64,000 nt of DNA from Methylobacterium currus (lineage in GTDB: Bacteria; Pseudomonadota; Alphaproteobacteria; Rhizobiales; Beijerinckiaceae). Both the position numbers and the translations under genes were made by a program. Shown in pieces: positions 1 through 8,162 of the stretch (its first letter is position 1; every line of letters begins with the position of its first letter). The stretch covers positions 2,266,001-2,330,000 of the forward strand of contig NZ_CP028843.1 of the NCBI RefSeq assembly GCF_003058325.1, in the 5' to 3' direction. Under the pieces are notes generated by a model. That model did no database searches and was not told the DNA's origin. It was given only the letters and a program-made list of their open reading frames with translations.

Positions 1-790
1 CGACCGCCTGCTCGACGACCTCGCCGACCTGGCCCTCGCCCGCTGGCCGGACTGGCCGGGGCGGGACGGATCGGCGCCGGAGGTCTCGGGGCCCTGGCTC
101 AAGGCCGCGGCCACCTTCGCGGCCTCCGGGCGGCCGCCGCGGTTCCGGCGGGCGGCGCCGGCGCTCGAATTCGGGCAGCTGCTGCAAGCGGTCGATCCCG
201 GCAGCGTGATCCTGGTGGCGGAGGTCGATCCGGCCTCGCCGGCCCGCGCCGCCCCGGCGATCGAGGCGCTCGAATGGTGTGCCGGCCACGGCGCGGCCTG
301 CATCTTCGCCCTGCCGGCCGAGCCGCCCGACGCCCCGCCCTACGACCGCATCCTCTACGGCGCCTGCGCCATCGGCCGCGCCTCGGCGCCGGCAGCGGAG
401 CGCTTCATCCCCTCGCGCTCGCGGGCCCACCCGGCCAGCGAGACCGAGCGACGGGTCGAGGCGGCCCTGGCGAAGGATCCGGATCTCGCCGGGCTGTTTG
501 CCGGCAACGAGATCGTGCGGGTGGCAGGACCCGGCCAGCAGCCGCGGGTCGACCTGGTCTGCCGCGAGCACCGCATCGTCGTCGAGATCGACGGGCCGGA
601 GCACCAGGCCAACCCGAAATTCCGGCACGACCGCCACCGCGACTTCGAGCTGCTGGTCGCCGGCTACCTCGTGCTGCGCCTCACCAACGACGAGGTCTCG
701 GACGACCTGCAGCGCGCGGTCGAGAAGATCCGCGCCGTGGTCCGGCTGCGCCGTCCCTCCCCTCCCCCTGCCGGAGACACGACCCGATGA
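1..790 (+). CDS. DUF559-like PD-(D/E)XK nuclease (5' end outside window)
   Basis: The frame is open from base 2 to a TGA at 788-790, so the gene begins upstream of the window; at least 262 residues are visible. The C-terminal ~110 residues have the look of a Vsr/DUF559-type PD-(D/E)XK endonuclease: RVDLVCREH supplies the catalytic Asp, VVEIDGPEHQ the E-x-D pair, and LVAGYLVLRLTNDEV the closing strand and helix. This fold cuts DNA in repair and restriction proteins. The N-terminal part (DRLLDDLADLALARWPDWPG and onward) is not recognised. The stop overlaps the next start by four bases (ATGA), so it is translationally coupled to the winged-helix and AAA-HerA genes. A role as the nuclease of a defence system is inferred from that context. 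The family call is fairly secure, the function is not. Confidence 0.75.
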   Translation, partial: DRLLDDLADLALARWPDWPGRDGSAPEVSGPWLKAAATFAASGRPPRFRRAAPALEFGQLLQAVDPGSVILVAEVDPASPARAAPAIEALEWCAGHGAACIFALPAEPPDAPPYDRILYGACAIGRASAPAAERFIPSRSRAHPASETERRVEAALAKDPDLAGLFAGNEIVRVAGPGQQPRVDLVCREHRIVVEIDGPEHQANPKFRHDRHRDFELLVAGYLVLRLTNDEVSDDLQRAVEKIRAVVRLRRPSPPPAGDTTR

Positions 791-1506
791 GCGAGACGCC
801 GACGCCGGCTCAGGCGCTGATCCTCTGGCGCCTGCTCGGCCGGCAGGGCACCGCCCTGAACAGCGCGATCACGCCGAAGAAGGCCGAGCGCGACGCGCTG
901 GTGAAGGCCGGGCTGCTCGTGGTGGAAAAGGAGGGCCGTTCCTCGCGGTTGACCGTGACCGACAGGGGCTGGAACTGGGCCGGGCAACACCTGCGCGATC
1001 CTCTGCCGCCGACCATGCGGGTGCTCCAGGACTGGCTCACGCGCCTCCACCACCACCTCGACGCGACGGGCGCGACGCTGGCCGACTTCGTCGGGCCCGC
1101 CCCGGAGCGCGCGCCGCCGGAGCCGAGAGCCCGGAAGGCCAAGACCTCCTCGAAGTCCGAGGTCGCTTCGAAAGCCAAACCTGCACGGAGTGTCAAGGCC
1201 GCCCTGCCGCCGGAAGCGCCAGTCACCCCTCCCGATCCGCGCCGGCTCCGCACCCGCATCGAAGAGGCCTATCTCGCCTGCACCGGCGGCCGAAAAGCGA
1301 TGGCTGTACGCCTCAGCGCCCTGCGGGCGGAACTCGCCGACCTCGATCGCGCCACAGTCGATGCCGGGCTGGCTGCTATTCTTGAGAAAGATGCAACGAT
1401 CGAGCTGAGCCAACTCAGCGATCCCAAGGCGCTCGATGCCGCCGAGCGTGCGGCCGCATTCAGCCCAGCCGGCGAGCCTTTCCACCTGATCTGGATCCAG
1501 GCATGA
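787..1506 (+). CDS. Two-winged-helix protein of nuclease/HerA operon
   Basis: This 239-residue protein starts at the ATG of the ATGA overlap with the nuclease gene and ends in another ATGA overlap with the ATPase gene. Residues ~8-65 read as a MarR-like winged helix (helices around QALILWRLLGRQG and KAERDALVKAGLLVV, wing SSRLTVTDRGWNWA). A basic Ala/Pro/Lys-rich linker spans ~100-145. A second winged-helix-like unit lies at ~155-239 and ends GEPFHLIWIQA, a tail style I associate with wHTH modules in defence and regulatory proteins. A DNA-binding adaptor or regulator between nuclease and translocase is the natural inference. Base composition drops from about base 1150 onward, continuing into the next gene. 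No named family was recognised. Confidence 0.75.
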   Translation: MSETPTPAQALILWRLLGRQGTALNSAITPKKAERDALVKAGLLVVEKEGRSSRLTVTDRGWNWAGQHLRDPLPPTMRVLQDWLTRLHHHLDATGATLADFVGPAPERAPPEPRARKAKTSSKSEVASKAKPARSVKAALPPEAPVTPPDPRRLRTRIEEAYLACTGGRKAMAVRLSALRAELADLDRATVDAGLAAILEKDATIELSQLSDPKALDAAERAAAFSPAGEPFHLIWIQA

Positions 1507-4500
1507 GCGATGCCCTCGACGCCCTGCGCCGTGTCAACTTTGACTGGGTGCGTACTCTCGACAGCGTCTGGGTCGACGCAGATCTGACTGGAGCCCCGAA
1601 CGAAGCTCTGCTTCCGAAAATCATCGCTGCCTTGCACGAGCAGGTCCAAGGCACCCGCCCACGAGGCCGAGTGCTCGTCGGTCAGTCCGGTATCGGAAAG
1701 ACCCACCTCGTCGGCCAGATCCGCCGCGAAGTTTGGCGCTCCGGCGGCTGGTTCGTGCTTCTCGACGTGCTCGGGCTCACAGATTTCTGGCGTAGCGCCG
1801 CCCTGAGTTTTCTGACAGCCATGCTGCAGACGATGCCAGACGGACGGCGCCAATCCGATGCGGTGCTGGCTGGAGTAGCACGCCGCTTCCGTGTCGAGGA
1901 GCAGGTCGAAGAGGCGTTCAACACGCCGAACATCGATGCCCGCCGGATCGTCGACCTCCTCGTCATGGCGCTCATGAAGGTCGACATGGCGCATGCTCTC
2001 AAGCACCAGGACGTGTTCCGCGCGCTCTGTCTGCTTCGCTCCAAGGATCTCGCCGCCGTTGGTCTCGCCCATGCTTGGCTGCAAGGTTACGACGCCGATC
2101 CAACCGAACGCGCTGCCCTCGGCTTCCGCACGCCGCCGCCCTCGCCGGTTGATCTCGTTCGGGGCATGGCCTGGATCATGGGGCTCAGCGGTCCGACTCT
2201 CGTCGCCTTGGACCAGATCGACGGAGTCGTGGATGCAAGCCGCGTCGCGTCGACAGATGATTTCGACGACAGCGCTGGTTTGGCCGAAGTGCTGGCAGCG
2301 GGCTTGCTTGAACTGCACGACGTATGCGGTCGTGGCATGACCATCGTGACTTGCTTGGCCGATTCTTGGTTGCGCATGGAGGAACGAGGTTTAGCCCCGT
2401 TCCGGCAGCGGTTCGGCACGCCAGTCGCCCTATCCGGCATGAAGGACCAGGCCGCCGCCACAGCCCTCATCCGGAGCCGCCTGGAGCCGGCCTACGCCGA
2501 GGCGGGCTTCACGCCGCCCTTCCCGACATGGCCGTTCAGCGAGGCGGCCATCGCGGCGGCAGCTCGTAATGCGATGCGGCCTCGCACACTTCTGATGAAT
2601 TGCGATGCCTTTCGGCGTGCCTGCTTAGCGGACGGCGTTGTCACAGTATGCGACAGCCTGACCGGTAGCGATCCGAAGCCGGAATTGGGACCTAGTCCTA
2701 CGATCATCGACCTCGACGCCGCCCGCCGCGACGCCGACCTCTCCGGCATCCTCGACGACGAGGATGCCGGGCTCGGCGAGGTGCTGCGCACGGCCTTCGA
2801 CCTCTACGCCCTGGAGGACGACCCGCACGACGCGATCGACGTGGTGAGCAAGGGCGAGCCGGAGCAGCGCCTGCCGCCGCTGCACGGCCGCCTCACCTTC
2901 CTCCACCGCGACGAGAACGACCGCGAGCGCCACGTCTGCTACCGCGCCCTGCTCCAGCAGCACCCGATCGCCTTCCAGGCGCGGTTGCGCGCCGCGCTCA
3001 CCGCCTCGGGCATCTCGGCGAAGATCCCCGGCCGCGAATTGCTGCTGGTGCGCCGCGGCCCGGTGCCGGCCGGCGCCAAGACCAGCACCCTCGTCGACCG
3101 GTTCATGGCCGCGGGCGGCAAGCTGATCGACCCGTCCGACGACGACCTGCGCACCTTCGTGGCCCTGCGCACCATGCGCGATGCGGCTCTGCGCGACGGG
3201 CGATTCGACAGGTTCGAGAGCTGGATGCGCGCGACGCGGCCGGTGCGCGGGACGGGGTTCTTCCGCAAGGCCGGCCTGCCGGGGGACGGCACGGCGGCGC
3301 AGCCGGCGCGGGGGCGGCGTCCCCCGGCCGAGATCCAGCCCCGGCCGGAGCGCAAGACGGTGCAGCTGCCGCGCCCGCTCCCGGCGGGCGATCCGGCGCC
3401 GCCCGCCATCCCGTCCGCCCCTTCCCCGACGGCGCGGCTCTCGCCCGGATCCGACCCCGCAAGCCGGGCGGAGCCGGCCCGCGAGCCGGAGACGAGGCAG
3501 CCTGCCGGAAGCGGAAACGCCGCAGCCGGGCCGGCCTTCGCCACGGCCGAGCCCGAGGCGAAGGCCGGCCCGCGAACCGCATCGCCCGCAGGAGACGCAT
3601 CGCCCCGCACCGCTCCGCCTCCCCCCGCGAGCCGGGCCGCGCCCGACTCCGTGCCCGACGCCATCCCGGTCGGCCGCCGCCTGACCCTCGACGCGCCGCC
3701 CGTGTCCCTGCCGCTGCGGCTGCTGCCGCGCCACACCGCGATCATCGCGGGGTCGGGCTCGGGCAAGACCGTGCTGCTGCGGCGCCTGGTCGAGGAGGCG
3801 GCGTTGACCGGCATCCCGGCGATCGTGGTCGATCCCAACAACGACCTGTCGCGCCTCGGCGACCCCTGGCCGGAGCGGCCGGAACAGTTCACTCCCGAGG
3901 ACGAGCGCAAGGCGGCATGGTACGCCGAGCGGGTCGAGGTGGTGGTGTGGACGCCGGGCGTGCACGCCGGCAACCCGCTCTTCCTCTCGGTGATGCCGGA
4001 CCTCGCCGCGAGCGACGACCGCGACGAGCGCGGCCAGGCGATCGAGATGGCGGCCGAGACCCTGGGGCCGCTGGCCGGCGCGACCAGGACCCTCCAGCGC
4101 GGCGTCCTCGCCGATGCGCTCCGGGCCTTCGCCGCCCGCGGCGGCGGCAATCTCGCCGCCTTCACCGACCTGCTCGCCGATTTGCCGGACGGCACCAGCC
4201 AGATCGGCAACGCCGCGAAGCTCGCCGCCGCCATGGCGGACCAGCTGCTGGCCGCCGTCGCCACCAACCCGCTGCTTCAGGTCGAGGGCCCGGTGCTCGA
4301 TCCGGCCCGGCTGTTCTTCGGCCCGGACCGGACCCGCACCCGGATCTCGGTCGTCAACCTGTCGGGCCTCGCCTCGGAGGCGGCGCGGGAGGATTTCGTC
4401 AACCGGCTGCAGATGGCCCTGTTCGGCTGGATCAAGAAGAACCCGTCGCCGCGGGGCCTGCTCTACGTGGTCGACGAGGCGCAGACCTTCCTGCCCTCGG

Positions 4501-4877
4501 GGCGCACGCCGCCGAGCCTCGGCAGCGGCATCAAGCTGGTGGCGCAGGGGCGCAAATACGGCCTCGGGATGATCGTGGCGACGCAGGTGCCCAGGGGCAT
4601 CCACAACCAGGTCGTGTCGAACTGCACGACGCAGTTCTTCGGCCGCCAGAGCGCGCCGGCCACCATCGCGGCCGCCCAGGAGATCATGGCGGCGAGCGGC
4701 GGGGCGGCACCCGATATCGGCCGGCTCGGGGCGGGCGAGTTCTACTTTTCCACCGAGGGTTCGGGCCGGCCGGCCAAGCTGCGCACGCCGCTCTGCCTCA
4801 GCCACCACCCCGCCAACCCGCCGGCACCGCACGAGGTCGTCGCCCGGGCCCGGCGCTCGGCCGGCCCGGAGGGCTGA
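1503..4877 (+). CDS. Dual ATPase: N-terminal AAA plus C-terminal HerA-like translocase
   Basis: The protein has 1124 residues. Its N-terminal AAA/STAND-like ATPase has Walker A GQSGIGKT at 60-67, Walker B-like LVALDQID at ~233-240 and a helical lid to about 390. A middle domain (~430-590) is followed by a Pro/Ala-rich linker (~595-720). The C-terminal HerA/DUF87-type domain has Walker A GSGSGKT at ~750-756, the PNNDLS strand after it, and Walker B YVVDEAQ with DEAQ at 991-994; the polar QGRKYGLGMIVATQ segment is typical of HerA/FtsK-family hexameric DNA pumps. HerA proteins work with nucleases in repair and in several antiphage systems, which fits the upstream nuclease. Fusion of both ATPases in one chain is unusual. 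Rows from ~1500 to 2690 are about 62% G+C against 70-82% further on, suggesting a swapped N-terminal module. Confidence 0.85.
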   Translation: MSDALDALRRVNFDWVRTLDSVWVDADLTGAPNEALLPKIIAALHEQVQGTRPRGRVLVGQSGIGKTHLVGQIRREVWRSGGWFVLLDVLGLTDFWRSAALSFLTAMLQTMPDGRRQSDAVLAGVARRFRVEEQVEEAFNTPNIDARRIVDLLVMALMKVDMAHALKHQDVFRALCLLRSKDLAAVGLAHAWLQGYDADPTERAALGFRTPPPSPVDLVRGMAWIMGLSGPTLVALDQIDGVVDASRVASTDDFDDSAGLAEVLAAGLLELHDVCGRGMTIVTCLADSWLRMEERGLAPFRQRFGTPVALSGMKDQAAATALIRSRLEPAYAEAGFTPPFPTWPFSEAAIAAAARNAMRPRTLLMNCDAFRRACLADGVVTVCDSLTGSDPKPELGPSPTIIDLDAARRDADLSGILDDEDAGLGEVLRTAFDLYALEDDPHDAIDVVSKGEPEQRLPPLHGRLTFLHRDENDRERHVCYRALLQQHPIAFQARLRAALTASGISAKIPGRELLLVRRGPVPAGAKTSTLVDRFMAAGGKLIDPSDDDLRTFVALRTMRDAALRDGRFDRFESWMRATRPVRGTGFFRKAGLPGDGTAAQPARGRRPPAEIQPRPERKTVQLPRPLPAGDPAPPAIPSAPSPTARLSPGSDPASRAEPAREPETRQPAGSGNAAAGPAFATAEPEAKAGPRTASPAGDASPRTAPPPPASRAAPDSVPDAIPVGRRLTLDAPPVSLPLRLLPRHTAIIAGSGSGKTVLLRRLVEEAALTGIPAIVVDPNNDLSRLGDPWPERPEQFTPEDERKAAWYAERVEVVVWTPGVHAGNPLFLSVMPDLAASDDRDERGQAIEMAAETLGPLAGATRTLQRGVLADALRAFAARGGGNLAAFTDLLADLPDGTSQIGNAAKLAAAMADQLLAAVATNPLLQVEGPVLDPARLFFGPDRTRTRISVVNLSGLASEAAREDFVNRLQMALFGWIKKNPSPRGLLYVVDEAQTFLPSGRTPPSLGSGIKLVAQGRKYGLGMIVATQVPRGIHNQVVSNCTTQFFGRQSAPATIAAAQEIMAASGGAAPDIGRLGAGEFYFSTEGSGRPAKLRTPLCLSHHPANPPAPHEVVARARRSAGPEG

Positions 4878-4890
4878 GCCGCCCCGCGGG

Positions 4891-4910
4891 GGACCGGCCG
4901 CGGCCGGTCC
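4891..4910. terminator. Perfect palindrome after the HerA gene, possible terminator
   Basis: Nine-base arms GGACCGGCC and GGCCGGTCC flank a GC centre, 13 bases after the HerA stop, and are followed by TCTT. The stem is strong but the T-run is short, so termination is only plausible. It could also be a regulatory site for the gene starting at 4922. Confidence 0.4.
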
Positions 4911-4921
4911 TCTTAACCGTG

Positions 4922-6037
4922 ATGCTACGACAGACCAGCTTCAAGTCCGGCGCCGGATCTTCTATTGCTGCGGTCCCCGTCGCGACCGCCCCACGCATGG
5001 ATGCCGCCGATCTCAGGTCCTCGTCCGACGTCTTCCTGCGCATCATCGAGGAATCCGGATTCGCGGGAGGCTGGCACTGGGTCTTCGCCACGGGCGAGCA
5101 ACGCTGGTCGCCGGGCTTCTTCCGGCTGCTCGGGCTCGATCCCGTCCGCAACGCCGCGAGCTACGACCTTCTCCTCGACCTCGTCCATCCGGAGGACCGG
5201 TCGCGGCTCGCCACCCCGGGCGATGTCGTGCAGGGCCACGTCATCCCGACTGCGCTCCTGCGGCTGATCCGGCCGAACGGCGAATTGCGCATCCTGTCGG
5301 TCCTGTCCGAGCTCCGGGTCTCGCCGGAGGGACGGCCGCTCGCGCTCAGCGGGGTCGCGCTCGACGTCACCGACCGCGAGCGGCTGAGGCAGATGCAGGC
5401 CGCCGAGCAGCGCCGGCGCCAGGCGCTCTATCTCTCCTCCTACGCGACGACCTATTCCATGGGGGTCGACCTCCTGCACCAGTTCCCCGTCGAGGTGGCG
5501 CGGGTGCACGGGCCGTCCCTGCAGGAGATCAACCTCGATCCCTTCGTCATGATCGTGCCCGGCGAGCGCGAGGCGTTCCGCGACCGGGCCTGGGACCTGC
5601 ACGACCGCCGGCTGCACTTCCAGGGGACGGCGCATGAACGCCTCGCCAACGGCGAAGTCTGGCATTTCCGCATCGTCGGCGTCCCGCTCTGGGACGAGGC
5701 CGGACGCTATCTCGGCCGGGCCGGGGTGAAGTACCCGATCCACGAATCCGGCGCGCCGGTCCACGCCACGGGCACAAGAGGGGATTCCCGGCTCCGGCAC
5801 GCCCTGGAGCAGGCGGTGCGGGGGCACCACCTGCGGGCGGCGCGCGGGCTGCTCGACTGGTCGATGATGCGGCTCGCCGAGGCGAGCGGCCTGTCGCTCT
5901 CGACGGTGCGGCGCCTCGAGGTCAATGCCGAGGCCCAGGGTGCCCGCTCCCTGCACAAAGCCATCGCGGCCCTGCGGGCGGGCGGGATCCGGTTCATCAC
6001 CCTCGACGACGGCACGCTCGCGGTATCGAAGTCCTGA
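4922..6037 (+). CDS. PAS-PAS-HTH sensory regulator
   Basis: This is a 371-residue protein if the ATG at 4922 is used; an in-frame ATG at 4997 (MDAADLRSSS) would remove 25 poorly conserved-looking residues. Neither has a strong ribosome site. Residues ~40-150 form a PAS_3-type fold (GGWHWVFATGEQRWSPGFF, then VHPEDRSRL, then GVALDVTDRERL). A second PAS-like region lies at ~165-275. The C-terminus (~300-365) carries a Cro/C1-type helix-turn-helix: RGLLDWSMMRLAEASGLSLS, then TVRRLE. No kinase, cyclase or receiver domain is present, so a one-component sensor-regulator is inferred. The ligand and targets are unknown. It lies 44 bases after the defence-like operon but has its own spacing and composition, so a link is unproven. 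Confidence 0.75.
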   Translation: MLRQTSFKSGAGSSIAAVPVATAPRMDAADLRSSSDVFLRIIEESGFAGGWHWVFATGEQRWSPGFFRLLGLDPVRNAASYDLLLDLVHPEDRSRLATPGDVVQGHVIPTALLRLIRPNGELRILSVLSELRVSPEGRPLALSGVALDVTDRERLRQMQAAEQRRRQALYLSSYATTYSMGVDLLHQFPVEVARVHGPSLQEINLDPFVMIVPGEREAFRDRAWDLHDRRLHFQGTAHERLANGEVWHFRIVGVPLWDEAGRYLGRAGVKYPIHESGAPVHATGTRGDSRLRHALEQAVRGHHLRAARGLLDWSMMRLAEASGLSLSTVRRLEVNAEAQGARSLHKAIAALRAGGIRFITLDDGTLAVSKS

Positions 6038-6141
6038 CGGTCACACCGTCGTACGGGCCGCGCGGGCGACACCGCGCAGCCCCGCTTCACGGAACTCTCG
6101 TCCAAGGACGGGCGGAGCCTGCCTCCGCCCGCCCGTCGTCG

Positions 6142-6408
6142 TCAGCGGGCCCGGTTGGCGGGGCTCGTCGCCGCGGCGTTGCCGCCGCTGTGGCTCGGCA
6201 GGTCGTCGGTGCGGGTGGCGGCGCCCGGCGCCGTCGGCGCCACGGTGCCGGTGGTGAGATCCCGCTCCGGCATGCCCTTCTCGGCGTTGCTCTTCACGCT
6301 GCCCGGATTGTTCATGTTGTTCTCGGCCGAGCCGGGCATCCCGGTCTGCGCCGCGGCGGCGCCCGTGAGGGCGAGCGTGGCAGCGAGGGCGAGCAGGGTC
6401 GTGCGCAT
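6142..6408 (-). CDS. Small exported protein of unknown function
   Basis: This 88-residue protein starts at the ATG read from 6408, preceded by a good ribosome site (GGAGAAGGA). A Sec signal peptide is clear: MRTTLLALAATLALTGAAAA, then cleavage near AAAQ-TG. The mature part is short, Asn/Pro/Thr-rich and low in structure, with MNNPGSVKSNAEKGMPERD as its most distinctive segment. I recognise it only as the sort of small periplasmic protein seen in Methylobacterium genomes and assign no function. It is divergent from the 49-residue SOS-type ORF. Confidence 0.7.
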   Translation of the reverse strand: MRTTLLALAATLALTGAAAAQTGMPGSAENNMNNPGSVKSNAEKGMPERDLTTGTVAPTAPGAATRTDDLPSHSGGNAAATSPANRAR

Positions 6409-6540
6409 GGGGTCATCCTTCTCCGAGGTGTCGTGAGGCGCCAACGCACGGTGGTCCGGCCAAGCTCCCACCGATGTCAGATCCCGCCGCGCAATCTCCC
6501 GATTGTCCACAAGGTCCCAGGCTTGCCGCCGCCGGCGTAC

Positions 6541-6555
6541 GTTCCTATTTTGTTC
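6541..6555 (+). promoter_or_regulatory. LexA (SOS) box, alphaproteobacterial type
   Basis: The sequence is GTTC-CTATTTT-GTTC, an exact match to the GTTC-N7-GTTC direct-repeat LexA operator known from Rhodobacter, Caulobacter and rhizobia. It lies 32 bases before the ATG at 6588 and 133 bases before the divergent start at 6408, so the 49-residue ORF is the likelier target. The match is direct observation; LexA binding is inference. Confidence 0.65.
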
Positions 6556-6576
6556 TCGTCGAGAGGCGCGAGAACA
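6551..6576 (+). other. Leader hairpin overlapping the LexA box
   Basis: Perfect 8-base arms TGTTCTCG (6551-6558) and CGAGAACA (6569-6576) enclose a 10-base loop. The left arm contains the second half of the LexA box, and the right arm runs straight into the ribosome site AGGAGG (6576-6581). If transcribed, it could limit translation of the small ORF. Whether it lies in the transcript depends on an unmapped start site. Confidence 0.4.
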
Positions 6577-6587
6577 GGAGGATCGCG

Positions 6588-6737
6588 ATGCAGCAGGCAC
6601 CGGAGCGCGACGAGGATCCGGGCGAGACCGCGCGCATCGAGCAGGCGGCCTGGATCGCCGCGATGATCGAGGCGGAGCGCGAGCGCGCCCTCGATGCCTG
6701 GCTCGCCCGGGAGGCGGAGATCCGGGCGGGTTTCTGA
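6588..6737 (+). CDS. 49-residue putative SOS-inducible protein
   Basis: The ATG at 6588 follows a strong AGGAGG ribosome site with 6-base spacing; longer in-frame readings upstream would cross the LexA box and are rejected. The product (begins MQQAPERDEDPGETARIEQA) is almost entirely a charged helix rich in Glu, Ala and Arg, with no signal peptide or membrane segment. It therefore does not resemble the membrane-bound SOS division inhibitor SidA of Caulobacter. The function is unknown. Its position behind a perfect LexA box and the strong ribosome site support it as a real gene expressed after DNA damage; that regulation is inferred. Confidence 0.65.
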   Translation: MQQAPERDEDPGETARIEQAAWIAAMIEAERERALDAWLAREAEIRAGF

Positions 6738-6819
6738 CGGGCATCCTGCGCGTTTGCGCGACAAGTGGCGCTCTGAATTTCCGCAGACTTAGCCCTTGCG
6801 TCCCGGCCCAGGCCCAGTA

Positions 6820-6837
6820 TCGTTCGTCTACGAACGA
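6820..6837. promoter_or_regulatory. 18-bp palindromic operator upstream of the ABC importer
   Basis: TCGTTCGT-CT-ACGAACGA is a perfect 8-2-8 palindrome, 53 bases before the ATG of the binding-protein gene. Read on the other strand it matches the site at 11653-11670 at 14 of 18 positions. Size and symmetry fit a MarR-family operator, and a MarR gene lies in the downstream operon. Confidence 0.5.
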
Positions 6838-6890
6838 GTTTGCATCCTGGTGACGCCAAGTCGCGCCGGGATCGGCCGGAGGTTCGCGCC

Positions 6891-8138
6891 ATGTCGACCC
6901 GCGACGAGACGTTTCGTCCCCTGTCCCGCCGTACCGTCCTGGGCGGGCTCGCCGCGGCACCTCTCGGCCTCGCCGCCTCCCGGGCGGTCGCGCAGCAAGG
7001 ATCCGGACCGATCCGGATCGGCGAGCTGAACTCCTACGGCCGCATGGCCGCCTTCGCGGTGCCCTACCGGAATGCGATGCAGCTCGCGCAGGATGCCGTC
7101 AACAAGGCCGGCGGCATCAAGGCCCTCGGCGGCCGCCCGATCGAGATGGTGTTTCGCGACGACGGCTCGACGCCGGGCGACGCGACCCGGGTCGCCGAGG
7201 AGCTGCTGACGCGCGAGAACGTCGCCTTCCTGTGCGGCACCTTCCTGTCCAACGTCGGCCTCGCGGTGGCGGATTTCGCCAACCAGCGCAAGGCCCTGTT
7301 CCTCGCCACCGAGCCGCTCACCGACGCGCTGACGATGGGCAGCGGCAACCGCTACACCTTCCGGGTGCGGCCCAACACCTACATGCAGACCCGCATGCTG
7401 GTCGACGCCGTGAAGGAAAGCGGCATCAAGCGCTGGGCGATCGTGGCGCCGAACTACGAGTACGGCCAGTCGGCCGCCGCCAACTTCAAGCGCCTCATGG
7501 CCGCCGCGGTACCGGGCTTCGAGGTGGTGGGCGAGCAGTTCCCGGCCTTGGGCAAGGTCGATGCCGGCGCCACGGTCGGCGCCCTGTCGCAGATGAAGGC
7601 CGACGGCCTGTTCAACGTGCTGTTCGGCGCCGACCTCACCGCCTTCGTGCGCGAGGGCAATACCCGCGGGCTGTTCGAGAAGCGCAAAGTGGCGAGCCTG
7701 CTCACCGGCGAGCCCGAATACATGATCCCGCTGGGCGACGAGACGCCGGAGGGCTGGGTCACCACCGGCTATCCGTGGGAGACGATCGACACCAACGGCC
7801 ACAAGGAGTTCGTGGCCGCCTACCGGGCCCGGTTCAACGACACGCCGCGCCTCGGCTCTCTCCTGGGATACGTCGTCGTCGGCATGATCCGCGACATGCT
7901 GGAGAAGGCGGGCTCGACCGAGACCGAGGCGATGATCTCCGCCCTCGAAGGCCTGACCTCCCAGACCATCGCCGGCCCGGTGACGATGCGGGCGCTGGAC
8001 CACCAGTCGACGCTCGGCGCCTGGATCGGCGAGACGGCGCTCAACGGTCGCCAGGGCACGATGAGACAAGTCCGCTACGCCGACGGGGCCAACTACATGT
8101 TCCCCGAGGCCGAGGTGAAGGCGGCCCGCAAGGCCTGA
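6891..8138 (+). CDS. Branched-chain-type ABC importer, substrate-binding protein
   Basis: This is a 415-residue periplasmic binding protein of the Leu/Ile/Val-binding (Peripla_BP_6) family. The N-terminus has a twin-arginine signal (LSRRTVLGGLAAAPLGLAAS, cleavage near VAQQ). The mature start PIRIGELNSYGRM and the later segment AVNKAGGIKALGGRPIEMVF are typical of the family. The ATG at 6891 is chosen because a CCGGAGG ribosome site precedes it; an earlier in-frame codon would put residues ahead of the Tat motif. It is the first gene of a four-gene importer unit. The substrate is not shown by sequence. The downstream catabolic operon and shared operator suggest a cyclic amide or heterocyclic acid rather than a branched-chain amino acid. 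Confidence 0.9.
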   Translation: MSTRDETFRPLSRRTVLGGLAAAPLGLAASRAVAQQGSGPIRIGELNSYGRMAAFAVPYRNAMQLAQDAVNKAGGIKALGGRPIEMVFRDDGSTPGDATRVAEELLTRENVAFLCGTFLSNVGLAVADFANQRKALFLATEPLTDALTMGSGNRYTFRVRPNTYMQTRMLVDAVKESGIKRWAIVAPNYEYGQSAAANFKRLMAAAVPGFEVVGEQFPALGKVDAGATVGALSQMKADGLFNVLFGADLTAFVREGNTRGLFEKRKVASLLTGEPEYMIPLGDETPEGWVTTGYPWETIDTNGHKEFVAAYRARFNDTPRLGSLLGYVVVGMIRDMLEKAGSTETEAMISALEGLTSQTIAGPVTMRALDHQSTLGAWIGETALNGRQGTMRQVRYADGANYMFPEAEVKAARKA

Positions 8139-8162
8139 CCCCTCGCAGATCCGGAGCGGAGC

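Noticed and set aside
2625..4832. A 735-codon antisense frame across the HerA domain
   Set aside because: Shadow of the HerA coding sequence; Arg/Gly-rich with no recognisable fold.
4997..6037. Alternative later start for the PAS-HTH gene
   Set aside because: Possible, but neither start has a good ribosome site; the longer form is kept and the alternative is mentioned.
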